From: a virus
DNA: 42,994 bases
IMG/VR virus record: IMGVR_UViG_3300045240_000049
Coordinates: 1 to 42,994 of that record
Direction: 5' to 3' (one strand)
The number at the start of each line of letters is the position of its first letter. Position 1 is the first letter of the stretch. The notes under the pieces were generated by a model. The model had not been told where the DNA came from, made no database searches, and was given only the letters and a program-made list of their open reading frames with translations. Shown here piece after piece: positions 17,602-25,158 of this stretch. Position numbers and translations under genes: made by a program.

Positions 17602-19061
17602 TGGACCTCTCACAGTTCTCTGACGCCGACCTTCAAGCGTTGGCCTCAGGGGATTTGACCAAGGTTTCTGATGCGGGGCTTCAGTCGCTGCATACTGCCG
17701 CGGGCGGTTCATCCATGCCGCGGTATGGCAGTGGGCAATCCTTTGACGCTACCAGTCAGGGGCTAGTCCCAAGCGGCTCGCCCGAAGCACTGGCTGGTCA
17801 GAGCCCAGTATCCGGAAATACATTTGGCGAGAACGTTGATATTGGCGCTGGGCAGGCATTCACCAATGCCGGCCAGCGCCTGCATCAACTCTATAACGCC
17901 ATAACTGGTGGCCCCTCACTAGATGCGGAGATTGCCGCCAAGCGCACCATGGATGCGCCCATAAACGCCACCGGCGGCGGGAAGTTCGGGGGCGCGGTTG
18001 CCGCAGCTCCAGCGGCTTTTCTGACTGGCGGCTTGGGTGGTGCGGCTCTCTATGGCGCCTCGCTTGGCGCGCTTCAGCCCACCATGAGCACCGATCGCGG
18101 CGGAACGTTGGGGGCGACCGCCATTAATACCGGGCTGGGCGCGGCGACTGGCGCGGCTGGTTATGGCGCGGGAAAGGTAATTTCTAATTGGCTGACCTCG
18201 CGCGCCGCGCAGCCGTTTATGGGCTGGAATCCCTCCACGGCAAACAGGGTGGCCGCAGAGGCTGTGGGCTCGGAAGCCCCAAACCTAAACCAAGCGGCGC
18301 TGGCAGATGTGAATTCCCGTTTGGGCGCCGTCTTTGATAGAGCGCGCGATCCGAACGCCATTACATACCTTGGCGCTGACACAGCTGCCGCAGTCGATTC
18401 TGCAGCCTCGGGGCTTAATCGCTCTAGCGAATCAGCCCTGCGCTCAAACCCAGATGTTCAGGACTTGCTGGGCAGCGTTAATGGCGCGACCAATGCGCAG
18501 CAGCTCGGGCAGATTTCCTCTCGCTTGGGCCGGGAGGCAGCGGGTCAGATGAGCGGGAGGCAGGGCGACCGCGCCCTGGGGCAAGCCCTGTTTGCAGTTA
18601 AGGGCCATGTGGATGACCTCATTGGCCAGACAATTTCTGACCCGGAACTAGCTGCGGCTTATAACGTGGCCCGCGGTCAATATCGCGCGCTGAGTCAGGT
18701 TTCAGCCAACTCATCTATCCTGAATTCCTCCACGGGCGATGTGAACATGACTGCGCTCGGAAAGTACCTCCAGCGCACCGACAAGGCCGGCTATATGCGC
18801 GGAGGCAATACCAGCGAGCTTTATAACGCCGCAAGGTGGGGCCAAGCGACTGGGGTTGGCAGGGGCTCTCCGCCACTCAATATAACGGGGGACTTGGGCC
18901 TGAAGTGGTTGAGCTATCAGGCGCTCAACAACCCGCTGAGCAATGCGGCTGGCGGGGCGGTTTCAAGGATTGGGGCGCCACTAGCGCCAGTCCTACCGCA
19001 GGGGCTGGAGGGGCTGGCGATTGGCTCAGCCCCGATTGCGATTCCCTATCTCGAACAGTAG
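17601..19061 (+). CDS. Ejection protein, third of three
   Basis: 486 residues, start overlapping the previous stop by one base. The N-terminus (FSDADLQALASGDLTKVSD) is a short motif repeated across ejection proteins of related phages. Residues about 125-200 contain Gly-zipper-like membrane-active segments (FLTGGLGGAALYGASLGAL, then GLGAATGAAGYGAGK). The rest is helical. The role is inferred as for P22 gp16. The last 36 bases are overlapped, on the other strand, by a small membrane-protein gene. Confidence 0.75.
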   Translation: MDLSQFSDADLQALASGDLTKVSDAGLQSLHTAAGGSSMPRYGSGQSFDATSQGLVPSGSPEALAGQSPVSGNTFGENVDIGAGQAFTNAGQRLHQLYNAITGGPSLDAEIAAKRTMDAPINATGGGKFGGAVAAAPAAFLTGGLGGAALYGASLGALQPTMSTDRGGTLGATAINTGLGAATGAAGYGAGKVISNWLTSRAAQPFMGWNPSTANRVAAEAVGSEAPNLNQAALADVNSRLGAVFDRARDPNAITYLGADTAAAVDSAASGLNRSSESALRSNPDVQDLLGSVNGATNAQQLGQISSRLGREAAGQMSGRQGDRALGQALFAVKGHVDDLIGQTISDPELAAAYNVARGQYRALSQVSANSSILNSSTGDVNMTALGKYLQRTDKAGYMRGGNTSELYNAARWGQATGVGRGSPPLNITGDLGLKWLSYQALNNPLSNAAGGAVSRIGAPLAPVLPQGLEGLAIGSAPIAIPYLEQ

Positions 19062-19208
19062 GAACTTCATCCATTTGCTTTGCGGCTTCTTCTGCTGTTC
19101 TCGCCGCATCTCTTTAAGCATCGGATCAATCACGCAGAGCCTGATGATTGCGGCCAGAAATGTGCCGCCTGCGATAGCCCATAGCCATGAATAGTCCATG
19201 AGACGCAT
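19026..19208 (-). CDS. Small membrane protein on the opposite strand
   Basis: 60 residues, reading against the late genes. A single transmembrane stretch (WLWAIAGGTFLAAIIRLCVI, about 8-27) is followed by a basic tail (KEMRREQQKKPQSK). A good ribosome-binding site (AAGAGG, about six bases upstream of the ATG) lies in the gap before the tailspike gene. It occupies most of the 174-base gap and overlaps the ejection gene's end. Both membrane topology and ribosome site argue that it is real. Possible roles are superinfection immunity or lysis control; neither is shown. Confidence 0.6.
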   Translation of the reverse strand: MRLMDYSWLWAIAGGTFLAAIIRLCVIDPMLKEMRREQQKKPQSKWMKFLLFEIGNRNRG

Positions 19209-19235
19209 TTTGCGCCTCTTATACAGGTAGATTCA

Positions 19236-21260
19236 ATGACGAACACTGTACTTGCGGCATTACCGATCAGCCGCGAGTTTGACAACTCCAGCGTACAGCT
19301 CGCCGGGGGCCAGCTCTTTACCTATGCGGCAGGCTCTACCACCCCGCTAGCGACCTACCAGGATCTGGCCGGGAACATCCCGAATACCAACCCGATCGTC
19401 CTAGATACCACAGGTAGGGCCATTGTCCGCTACCAGGCGGGAACGGCCTACAAGCTGGTACTACAGGACTCACAGGGGAACACCCTCTGGACGCTCGATA
19501 ACTACTACCCCCCTGTTTCCGATGCCGGATCTATAGGACTTCTGCTATATCCCCAGACTACAGCCGAGATAGCGGCTGCGGTTACCCCGGTCAGCTACCA
19601 GTACCCCCAAGGGGATGTGCGCCGCTACGGGGCGGTCCTGAATGGCACCAGCGACGATACAACCGCGCTTCTTAACTGGGCCAAGGTGCCCGGCAGGCAT
19701 ACCTTCCCGACCGCCCAGAGCGCCCTGATTAGCGCCACGATACAGCTGGTCAGCAACAGCACCTATGAGTTTGCCGACGGTGGCACGATCACCACGGCCA
19801 CGCACGATATCGCGCTCTTTAACGCCTTCCAGTGCACCAATATTACCGTCCGTGGCGGCTCCTTCACGCAGACCTCGGCGGGGACTGTCGGTAACTACCT
19901 CATCGGCGGGGTGGTATTAAATACCTGCAGCTACTGCGCGGTGGAAGACTGCATCTTCACCGGCATGCAGTGGAGCGGGGTGCTACTGCTGGCCTCTCAG
20001 TATTGCACCGTGCGGGCCTGCACGTTCCTTAGCTTCCTGGGGACGCTACAGGATGCCGCCGACGTTGCGATCATCTCCAATAACATCAACGTAGGGTCAC
20101 ATTACAACGTTGTAACGGGTAACTTCTGCTATGGCGGGGGAGAGCACGGCATCTCCTGTGAAGACCCGTACTCGGGCACCCTCACCACGCGGAACGTCAT
20201 CACCAATAACCGCATTGGCGCCCACACCGGCTACGGCATTCTGGTCTACCAGCCCGATAGCGGCGACTCGTTTAACCAGATCCTCGGCAACGAGATAGAG
20301 GGCATCACCGGGAACTACGTCACAAACAACTCTAGTGGCGCCGGTATCTATGTCGTCGGCAACGGCTCTGGCGGCACGCAGATTATCGGCAACGTCATCA
20401 AGAATTGTTGCATTAACACCGCGAATGCTTCGCTTGCTCCAGCCGGGATAGGGATTAGCGGCACCCCTGCGGGTGGTGTCCCGGTCGTCGTTGAGGGCAA
20501 CATCATCGAGGGCATGACGCAGTATCACGGCATCCTATTGACCGGGGTCGCCGCGGGCGGCTCAGTCATAGGCAACAGCATCCGCATGCCCACACAGACG
20601 GGAACCGTGGGGGACGGTATCCAGATTGCGAACTGCGACAACGTGAGTGTTGCAGGCAATAAGGTAACGCTGCTCAGCACCACCACCGCTGGCGGGGGCA
20701 TCTCCTGCAACGCCAATGGGGCCGCGTGCAACAACATCACGATTGCTAACAACGTCATCAAGGGTGGGCACGCCACCCAGATCCGCTGCCTGCAGTCAGG
20801 CGGCAATCAGTGCCAGAACATTTCCATTTCTGGGAACCAGTGCAACAGCGGGGACAATACCAACGTCCCCTTCCAGCTAGACAGCGCCGCAGCGATCAAC
20901 GTCACCGTCACGGGAAACATCTTCAGAGGCGGGACTGCCACGGTCATAAACCATGTGGCTTGCCAGAGCGTGCGATATAGCAATAACTATGTGAACGGCA
21001 CCGGGGCTGCGATGCTGACTTCCAGCGGGACATGCACCGGCAGCTATTACGATCTCTCCAACTCAGGCACGACTGATGCCACGACCTCCAATGGCGGGAC
21101 GGGGCTTATCGTTGAGCAATTCGGCTCTGCCGCCCCCGCATCGGGCACTCACGCCATAGGGGATCTCAGGCGCAATACGAGCCCCAGTGCTGCGGGTGTT
21201 CTCTTGTGGGTCACCACTACGGCAGGGGCCGGGACGTGGAAGACGGTCAGCAACACGTGA
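19236..21260 (+). CDS. Tailspike with right-handed beta-helix
   Basis: 674 residues. The N-terminal 95 residues form the virion-anchoring domain typical of podovirus spikes (GGQLFTYAAGSTTPLATYQD, then NPIVLDTTGRAIVRY and YKLVLQDSQGNTLWTLDNYY). From about 120 to 620 there are many short repeats of the type N-x-I-x-G-N-x-I (for example VVEGNIIEGMT, ITIANNVIKGG), a pectate-lyase-like beta-helix. The C-terminus has a short trimerisation-type domain. It probably binds and cleaves a host surface polysaccharide. It comes after the ejection genes and directly before lysis. Confidence 0.88.
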   Translation: MTNTVLAALPISREFDNSSVQLAGGQLFTYAAGSTTPLATYQDLAGNIPNTNPIVLDTTGRAIVRYQAGTAYKLVLQDSQGNTLWTLDNYYPPVSDAGSIGLLLYPQTTAEIAAAVTPVSYQYPQGDVRRYGAVLNGTSDDTTALLNWAKVPGRHTFPTAQSALISATIQLVSNSTYEFADGGTITTATHDIALFNAFQCTNITVRGGSFTQTSAGTVGNYLIGGVVLNTCSYCAVEDCIFTGMQWSGVLLLASQYCTVRACTFLSFLGTLQDAADVAIISNNINVGSHYNVVTGNFCYGGGEHGISCEDPYSGTLTTRNVITNNRIGAHTGYGILVYQPDSGDSFNQILGNEIEGITGNYVTNNSSGAGIYVVGNGSGGTQIIGNVIKNCCINTANASLAPAGIGISGTPAGGVPVVVEGNIIEGMTQYHGILLTGVAAGGSVIGNSIRMPTQTGTVGDGIQIANCDNVSVAGNKVTLLSTTTAGGGISCNANGAACNNITIANNVIKGGHATQIRCLQSGGNQCQNISISGNQCNSGDNTNVPFQLDSAAAINVTVTGNIFRGGTATVINHVACQSVRYSNNYVNGTGAAMLTSSGTCTGSYYDLSNSGTTDATTSNGGTGLIVEQFGSAAPASGTHAIGDLRRNTSPSAAGVLLWVTTTAGAGTWKTVSNT

Positions 21261-21424
21261 TCAGCCACTCGCAGACTTCCGGGGTGGCTGCCGGGATATC
21301 CATCCCCGCAGCACTCATCTCATGGATGGATGGCACGCTGCCCCTCATCCAGTGGATTGCGGGGATTCTCGCCATAGCTTCGGCGCTGGTCTCTATCTAC
21401 TTCGCCTTTAAGCGGCGTAAGTGA
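21257..21424 (+). CDS. Holin candidate 1
   Basis: 55 residues from a GTG that overlaps the tailspike stop (GTGA). One strong membrane segment (LIQWIAGILAIASALVSIYF) follows a weaker hydrophobic stretch (GVAAGISIPAALISW), and the end is KRRK, as in short class II/III holins. It overlaps the endolysin gene by four bases. Holins form the inner-membrane lesions that release endolysin at the programmed time. Confidence 0.75.
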   Translation: MISHSQTSGVAAGISIPAALISWMDGTLPLIQWIAGILAIASALVSIYFAFKRRK

Positions 21425-21834
21425 GTCCGTATTTTCTGGCTGCCTTCGCCCTAGTGGTTGGCGAAGAGGGCGGCTATGTCAACGATCCGCAAGACCCGGG
21501 CGGGGAGACTAAATATGGTATCTCCAAGCGGTCCTATCCCAATCTGGATATAGCGGGTCTGACGCTGGAGCAAGCGCAAGGGATCTACTACTCAGACTAC
21601 TGGGGCGCCTTGGGACTTGATACCAAGCCGTGGAATCAGGCGCTCTTGCTCTTTGATGCTGGAGTGAACCAGGGAGTGGGGTTTGCCAAGACTCTGCCGC
21701 CAGATGCAATCGGAATCTGCGTCGCACGGGCCCTCCGATATGCAGGCAATCCCAACCTAACGCGCTACGGGCGTGGATGGTTTACGCGGCTTTTTACGAT
21801 GTTTCAGAAGGCGAGCGCATCTCCCAATGCTTGA
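21421..21834 (+). CDS. Endolysin, glycoside hydrolase family 108
   Basis: 137 residues from GTG. The GH108 signature GEEGGYVNDPQDPGG (residues 14-28) contains the catalytic Glu (E16), followed by TKYGISKRSYP and LTLEQAQGIYYSDYW, which are family hallmarks. It hydrolyses the glycan strands of peptidoglycan. The protein is short: the usual C-terminal PG-binding-3 domain is reduced to LFDAGVNQGVGFAKTL and a tail of about 45 residues. There is no signal peptide, only a hydrophobic start (YFLAAFALVVG), so release presumably depends on a holin, or the N-terminus acts as a weak anchor. Confidence 0.9.
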   Translation: MSPYFLAAFALVVGEEGGYVNDPQDPGGETKYGISKRSYPNLDIAGLTLEQAQGIYYSDYWGALGLDTKPWNQALLLFDAGVNQGVGFAKTLPPDAIGICVARALRYAGNPNLTRYGRGWFTRLFTMFQKASASPNA

Positions 21835-22015
21835 GAGATTAAAGGCCGCATGGAAGAACCACGGCACAAAGATTATTGGCTTTGCGCAGGGGACCGTCTC
21901 TGCCATTGCCGGGGTTACTGGGATCATCCCCGAGCACCACCTTAAATATTACCTCGCTGCGTCAGCGGTTCTGACCTTTTGGCGCGGGTTTTTCAATAGT
22001 AGTCAAGGAGCATGA
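21827..22015 (+). CDS. Holin candidate 2 / small membrane protein
   Basis: 62 residues; ATG overlaps the endolysin end. Basic N-terminus (MLERLKAAWKNHGTK), then GFAQGTVSAIAGVTGII and YYLAASAVLTFWRGFF as two hydrophobic segments, consistent with a two-span membrane protein that recurs in phage lysis cassettes. Whether this, holin candidate 1, or both make the lethal lesion cannot be told from sequence. Confidence 0.7.
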   Translation: MLERLKAAWKNHGTKIIGFAQGTVSAIAGVTGIIPEHHLKYYLAASAVLTFWRGFFNSSQGA

Positions 22016-22016
22016 A

Positions 22017-22175
22017 ATGGCTGATGTAGTTGTCGATGTGGAAGCGCGCCTCAAGGCGCTTGAGGTACAGGTTGCCGCGAAGGAAAGCCGCTTTGTCGCT
22101 TTCGTGAAGGCGAATTGGGCGCATTTCGTGACCTGGGTCGGCGTTGCATATCCCTTGGTGAAGCATCTGCTGTGA
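22017..22175 (+). CDS. Small membrane-associated protein in lysis cassette
   Basis: 52 residues with a good ribosome site (AAGGAG at 22004-22009, spacing 7). A charged helix (VEARLKALEVQVAAKESR) precedes a hydrophobic C-terminal stretch (HFVTWVGVAYPLV). The arrangement, an amphipathic coil with a C-terminal membrane anchor, would suit a holin regulator. The stop overlaps the Rz start (GTGA). Confidence 0.65.
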   Translation: MADVVVDVEARLKALEVQVAAKESRFVAFVKANWAHFVTWVGVAYPLVKHLL

Positions 22176-22624
22176 GCCTGCTTCCCATAAGGGATTGGGT
22201 TTACCTCGGGATCATCGTCGCGCTAGCCATCTTCGGGCTCTACCTGCGAGAGCACCTAATCGCAGAGGGTGAGGCGCGGGTGCATGCGGCTGAGCAAAAG
22301 GCCTACGCCGCGCAGGCCCAGAAGGACGCAGAGAATGCCAAGCAAACCGTTAGCGGGCTCAACGCGGAGTTACAGAAGCTCCGCAGCGATGCTCTTAAGC
22401 CTGTCCCTGTTGTCAGGCTGTGCAGCAACCCCCGTGGTGTGCAGCCGTCCGCAACCGCCGGCAGAGTTGGCAGTGCAGCCCCCACCGCCGGGAGCGTTCC
22501 GGGCGTGCCTTCTGGAGCTGATAGCGTCGGGTCAGACATCGGGCCCGGCCTGCAGCGCCTTGCCGACGCTGCCGACATCCTAAGCGCAAGAGACCGCGCG
22601 CTAATCGACTGGGCCAAGAAGTGA
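22172..22624 (+). CDS. Rz: Inner-membrane spanin (Rz-like)
   Basis: 150 residues from GTG. A signal anchor near the N-terminus (VYLGIIVALAIFGLYL, about 10-25) is followed by a periplasmic coiled coil (about 30-70, Ala/Glu/Lys/Gln-rich), the standard i-spanin plan. The second half is low-complexity Gly/Ser/Pro-rich because the same DNA encodes the o-spanin in another frame; the end is helical again. With the o-spanin it fuses inner and outer membranes at lysis. Confidence 0.82.
   Translation: MSLLPIRDWVYLGIIVALAIFGLYLREHLIAEGEARVHAAEQKAYAAQAQKDAENAKQTVSGLNAELQKLRSDALKPVPVVRLCSNPRGVQPSATAGRVGSAAPTAGSVPGVPSGADSVGSDIGPGLQRLADAADILSARDRALIDWAKK
22389..22583 (+). CDS. Rz1: Outer-membrane spanin lipoprotein (Rz1-like), nested in Rz
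   Basis: 64 residues in the +1 frame relative to Rz, entirely inside it. It starts MLLSLSLLSGC: a short lipoprotein signal with lipobox LSGC and C11 as lipid site. The mature part is Pro-rich (SRPQPPAELAVQPPPPG), the hallmark of Rz1. No strong ribosome site is visible, so initiation may be coupled to Rz translation. Fully nested Rz1 is known from lambda. Confidence 0.85.
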   Translation: MLLSLSLLSGCAATPVVCSRPQPPAELAVQPPPPGAFRACLLELIASGQTSGPACSALPTLPTS

Positions 22625-22860
22625 AATACCTATTCAACGTGGCCCTGGGACTTGACCTCTTTGCGAGCGCTGTTCTGGGGGGAATTGTAGGCGAGACGCT
22701 ATCCGGCAGGGCAGGGAAGGCGTACGCGCAGGGGGCGCTGCGCGGGAAGTTCTGGCAGCCGGTCATCAACTTCATTACCCGTAACCCGCACCACTGCCAG
22801 CTCGCGTGGAAGAACGACATTGCCCGCGCCAATGCCGTGATAGTGGACGATTTGCGGTGA
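22621..22860 (+). CDS. Small conserved-looking phage membrane protein
   Basis: 79 residues from GTG overlapping the Rz stop. N-terminal hydrophobic stretch (FNVALGLDLFASAVLGGIVG) then ETLSGRAGKAYAQGAL, a motif I recognise from small unassigned proteins that sit downstream of phage lysis genes, and a C-terminal HC-containing tail. Function not known in that family. Confidence 0.72.
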   Translation: MKYLFNVALGLDLFASAVLGGIVGETLSGRAGKAYAQGALRGKFWQPVINFITRNPHHCQLAWKNDIARANAVIVDDLR

Positions 22861-23138
22861 AGATCCCCGGCACATTCCAGGTGCTCGGTACTACTTGGAG
22901 TGTGCATATCGTCTCTCCCGCCAAATGGGTAGAGGAAGACGGCTGCGTGGGGATCAGCGACTTTAAAGCGTGCGAGGTTCGCTTGGTCAAATCCAAGCGA
23001 GACCTCATGGAGCACGTCTACCTCCATGAGCTTACCCATGTAGTGCTCGGCTCCATGAACCACGCACTGCAGACCAATGAGAAGTTTGTTGATGTGTTTG
23101 CGGGCCTGTTACACCAGGCGCTGACTACAGGGAAATAA
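22857..23138 (+). CDS. Small HExxH zinc metallopeptidase-like protein
   Basis: 93 residues from GTG overlapping the upstream stop. HELTH at residues 57-61 supplies two zinc-binding His and the catalytic Glu; the helix carrying it is followed by NHALQTNEKFVDVFAGLL, where a third ligand (Glu) could lie. The GISDFKACEVRLV strand before it is typical of small phage and ImmA/SprT-like metallopeptidases. Substrate unknown. It overlaps the metallophosphoesterase gene by one base. Confidence 0.75.
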   Translation: MKIPGTFQVLGTTWSVHIVSPAKWVEEDGCVGISDFKACEVRLVKSKRDLMEHVYLHELTHVVLGSMNHALQTNEKFVDVFAGLLHQALTTGK

Positions 23139-24154
23139 TGCCAGCCCCAAAGGTTTCCCAAGATGAGTTTATTAAGATTTGGAGAGAAGAGGGCGGCTCA
23201 GCCCATGCCGTGGCGCTGCGCCTAGGGATAGCGGACTCCAACGTCTTCCACCGCAGGGCCAACCTCGCCAAGCACGGCATAGTCCTGCAGACGCAGAAGG
23301 GCACGAACAACAAGCGCGGGACCAACGGTTACGGCCACACCGACTGGGCAGCAGAAGCTCCGGCCTATAACCCCCGCGTCAATATCACGCTGCGCGACGG
23401 GTACTGCGTCCTATTCAGCGATTCCCATTTTTGGCCCGGCATCCGCTCGCTGGCCTTCGAGGGGTTGCTGCTGGTTCTCAAGGAGCTGAAACCCAAGCTC
23501 GTTATCAGTAACGGCGATGCCTTCGACGGCGCCTCCATATCGCGCCACGACCCCCTGGGGTGGCAGAAGACGCCGAAGGTCATAGAGGAGCTGGACGCCA
23601 CAAAGGGCTTCATGGGCGAAGTTGTGCGGGCTTCCCCGAAGGCTGAACACATCTTCACCGTGGGCAACCACGATAGCCGCTTCGACCGGAGGCTAGCGAG
23701 CGAGGTAGGGGAATTCGAGGACGTTCCGGGGATGCATCTCTCCGATCATCTCAAGGAGTGGAAGTTCTGCTATGGCGCGCTGGTTAACGAAGACACTGAC
23801 CCTTTCTTTGCTATTCACGCTATACGCGGCGGCATGTACGCCCCTCGTAATAACGCTCTCGCTGCGGGGTGCTCCGTCTTCACCGGCCACCTACACAGCC
23901 AGAAATCCATCCCGGTTACCACCCTCCTGCATGAATGGGATGGTGTTGACGGGGGAATGATCGCAGACCGGGACGGTCCCCAATTCTCCTACGTCGCATC
24001 CAAGCCCACCGACTGGCGGGAAGGCTTCGCGGTCCAGCGGGTAGACAAGGACGGCCTGCGGTATCCGGCTGAGCTCGCCCGAGTGGTTTACCACAAGCGA
24101 TTCCGCCGGCTGGTGTTCCGCGGGGAAGTCATCTTGGAGCGCAAGCGTGATTGA
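23138..24154 (+). CDS. Calcineurin-like metallophosphoesterase with N-terminal HTH-like region
   Basis: 338 residues. Metal-binding motifs of the calcineurin superfamily are in order: FSDSHFWPG (D95, H97), NGDAFDG (D127), GNHDSR (176-181) and GHLHSQ near 250. Residues 5-45 resemble a small helix-turn-helix (EEGGSAHAVALRLGIADSNVFHRR), as in phage DNA-associated members. Such enzymes cleave phosphoesters in nucleic acids or nucleotides; the substrate is not evident. Its location after lysis genes is unusual for a replication enzyme. Confidence 0.85.
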   Translation: MPAPKVSQDEFIKIWREEGGSAHAVALRLGIADSNVFHRRANLAKHGIVLQTQKGTNNKRGTNGYGHTDWAAEAPAYNPRVNITLRDGYCVLFSDSHFWPGIRSLAFEGLLLVLKELKPKLVISNGDAFDGASISRHDPLGWQKTPKVIEELDATKGFMGEVVRASPKAEHIFTVGNHDSRFDRRLASEVGEFEDVPGMHLSDHLKEWKFCYGALVNEDTDPFFAIHAIRGGMYAPRNNALAAGCSVFTGHLHSQKSIPVTTLLHEWDGVDGGMIADRDGPQFSYVASKPTDWREGFAVQRVDKDGLRYPAELARVVYHKRFRRLVFRGEVILERKRD

Positions 24155-24347
24155 GGTTCTTGTAGGGGCGCTGCGTGGAATCGCTTCCTGCGCCACGCAC
24201 TGCGGGTGCTGTGAGATGCACCGCCGCATCGCGGATGACGTTTTAACGTTATCTCAATCGTTTCAAGAGCGGTTTGAACTGGTGATTGTGTGCAAGCACT
24301 GCGGGTGTCTCGCGGACCCGCAAGACCACATATGTGGTGAGGAATGA
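24147..24347 (+). CDS. Small cysteine-rich protein
   Basis: 66 residues from GTG, overlapping both neighbours. Seven Cys and several His occur in two clusters, CATHCGCCEMH (15-25) and CKHCGC (49-54), which could bind one or two zinc ions. A helical segment separates them. No family recognised. Confidence 0.65.
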   Translation: MIEVLVGALRGIASCATHCGCCEMHRRIADDVLTLSQSFQERFELVIVCKHCGCLADPQDHICGEE

Positions 24348-24613
24348 AACCAAACGCTTTTGTAGCCCTTGGGGTCACTCTGGCCTGCATGGCTGGAGTG
24401 GTCGCCGTCTTCTTCACGACCTGCGCCGGCTGTTCCATGGGTATTGCCCAGATGTCGGACGACTGGTGCGGGGCTCATGCGGATGCCGGCCCGTATCGGT
24501 GCGCCGACCATAACCCGTCGCAGTCATGGGACCAAGCGAACCTAAAACGCAACGACCATGGCTGCCCCACAGCTATCTATATCGCTCCGGGCGGAAACCT
24601 GGAGCAATGCTAA
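24344..24613 (+). CDS. Small secreted or membrane-anchored protein
   Basis: 89 residues. N-terminal hydrophobic segment (AFVALGVTLACMAGVVAVFF) acts as a signal or anchor; a TTCAGC sequence after it could be a lipobox variant. The rest is short, polar and has four further Cys (WCGAH, YRCAD, HGCPT and the C-terminal residue), suggesting disulphides outside the cytoplasm. Unassigned. Confidence 0.6.
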   Translation: MKPNAFVALGVTLACMAGVVAVFFTTCAGCSMGIAQMSDDWCGAHADAGPYRCADHNPSQSWDQANLKRNDHGCPTAIYIAPGGNLEQC

Positions 24614-24639
24614 CTGCCGCTAGCGGCAAAGGATCATTT

Positions 24640-24885
24640 GTGAATCTGGTTCTAGGTGTAGTCGTTTTAATCGTCAATGGCCAAATCGTCGGCGCCCACG
24701 CCATGGATGCCTTTACCTCCGTTGCCGAGTGTCACAAGGGAGTCACGGCAAGCGTCAAGGCAGCTGGGCCACCGCCGGAGGGTATGCAGGTTGCCGCCCT
24801 ATGTCTCGATCTCTCTGATGAGATCAAGGCCATGAAGCAGGCACCGAAGGCGCAGCCCATGGTCCCAGGCGAGACGGATCTATAG
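24640..24885 (+). CDS. Small exported protein
   Basis: 81 residues from GTG. The start is chosen for its AAAGGA ribosome site at a spacing of about seven; an in-frame ATG at 24607, overlapping the upstream stop, would add 11 residues. The signal peptide (NLVLGVVVLIVNGQIVGAHA) precedes a short helical domain with two Cys (AECHK, AALCLD). No motif recognised; probably periplasmic. Confidence 0.6.
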   Translation: MNLVLGVVVLIVNGQIVGAHAMDAFTSVAECHKGVTASVKAAGPPPEGMQVAALCLDLSDEIKAMKQAPKAQPMVPGETDL

Positions 24886-24956
24886 TGAATCTACTATGGC
24901 GGGCGCTCGATGCGCTGGTGTTCGCCGTGGAACGCTGGTGGATGCGTCGCCGCTGA
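24885..24956 (+). CDS. Possible 23-residue amphipathic peptide
   Basis: GTG overlaps the last base of the preceding TAG. The peptide (NLLWRALDALVFAVERWWMR core) is amphipathic with Trp and Arg at the end, plausible for a membrane-active peptide. It closes the rightward late operon, whose stop faces the end of the leftward operon two bases away. Too short for certainty. Confidence 0.35.
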   Translation: MNLLWRALDALVFAVERWWMRRR

Positions 24957-24957
24957 G

Positions 24958-25158
24958 TTATCCGCTGCTCTTTACCGGTTGAACCGCTGTCTCTATTGCC
25001 ATGGCCGGCATCATCGAGACCGTGTCGTGCTTGTCGATAAGCCAGTAGTACCGCTCGCCGCCCAAGCTACCCACGGCGTAAATTTTCCCCCACGGTTTGA
25101 CAACCGTACCGAGCTGCAACGGCGGCTTGAAGATGGGGTGGTAATCAAGTCTTACCAT
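24958..25158 (-). CDS. Last gene of leftward operon, hypothetical
   Basis: 66 residues, compact beta-rich (PPLQLGTVVKPWGKIYAVGS, then RYYWLIDKHD), no Cys. Overlaps the upstream gene by 14 bases. Looks like a small folded protein such as an SH3-like barrel, which is guesswork. Unassigned. Confidence 0.65.
   Translation of the reverse strand: MVRLDYHPIFKPPLQLGTVVKPWGKIYAVGSLGGERYYWLIDKHDTVSMMPAMAIETAVQPVKSSG

Noticed and set aside
22413-23063. 216-codon minus-strand frame across Rz and the metallopeptidase
   Set aside because: It is opposite several well-supported plus genes and has antisense-like composition.
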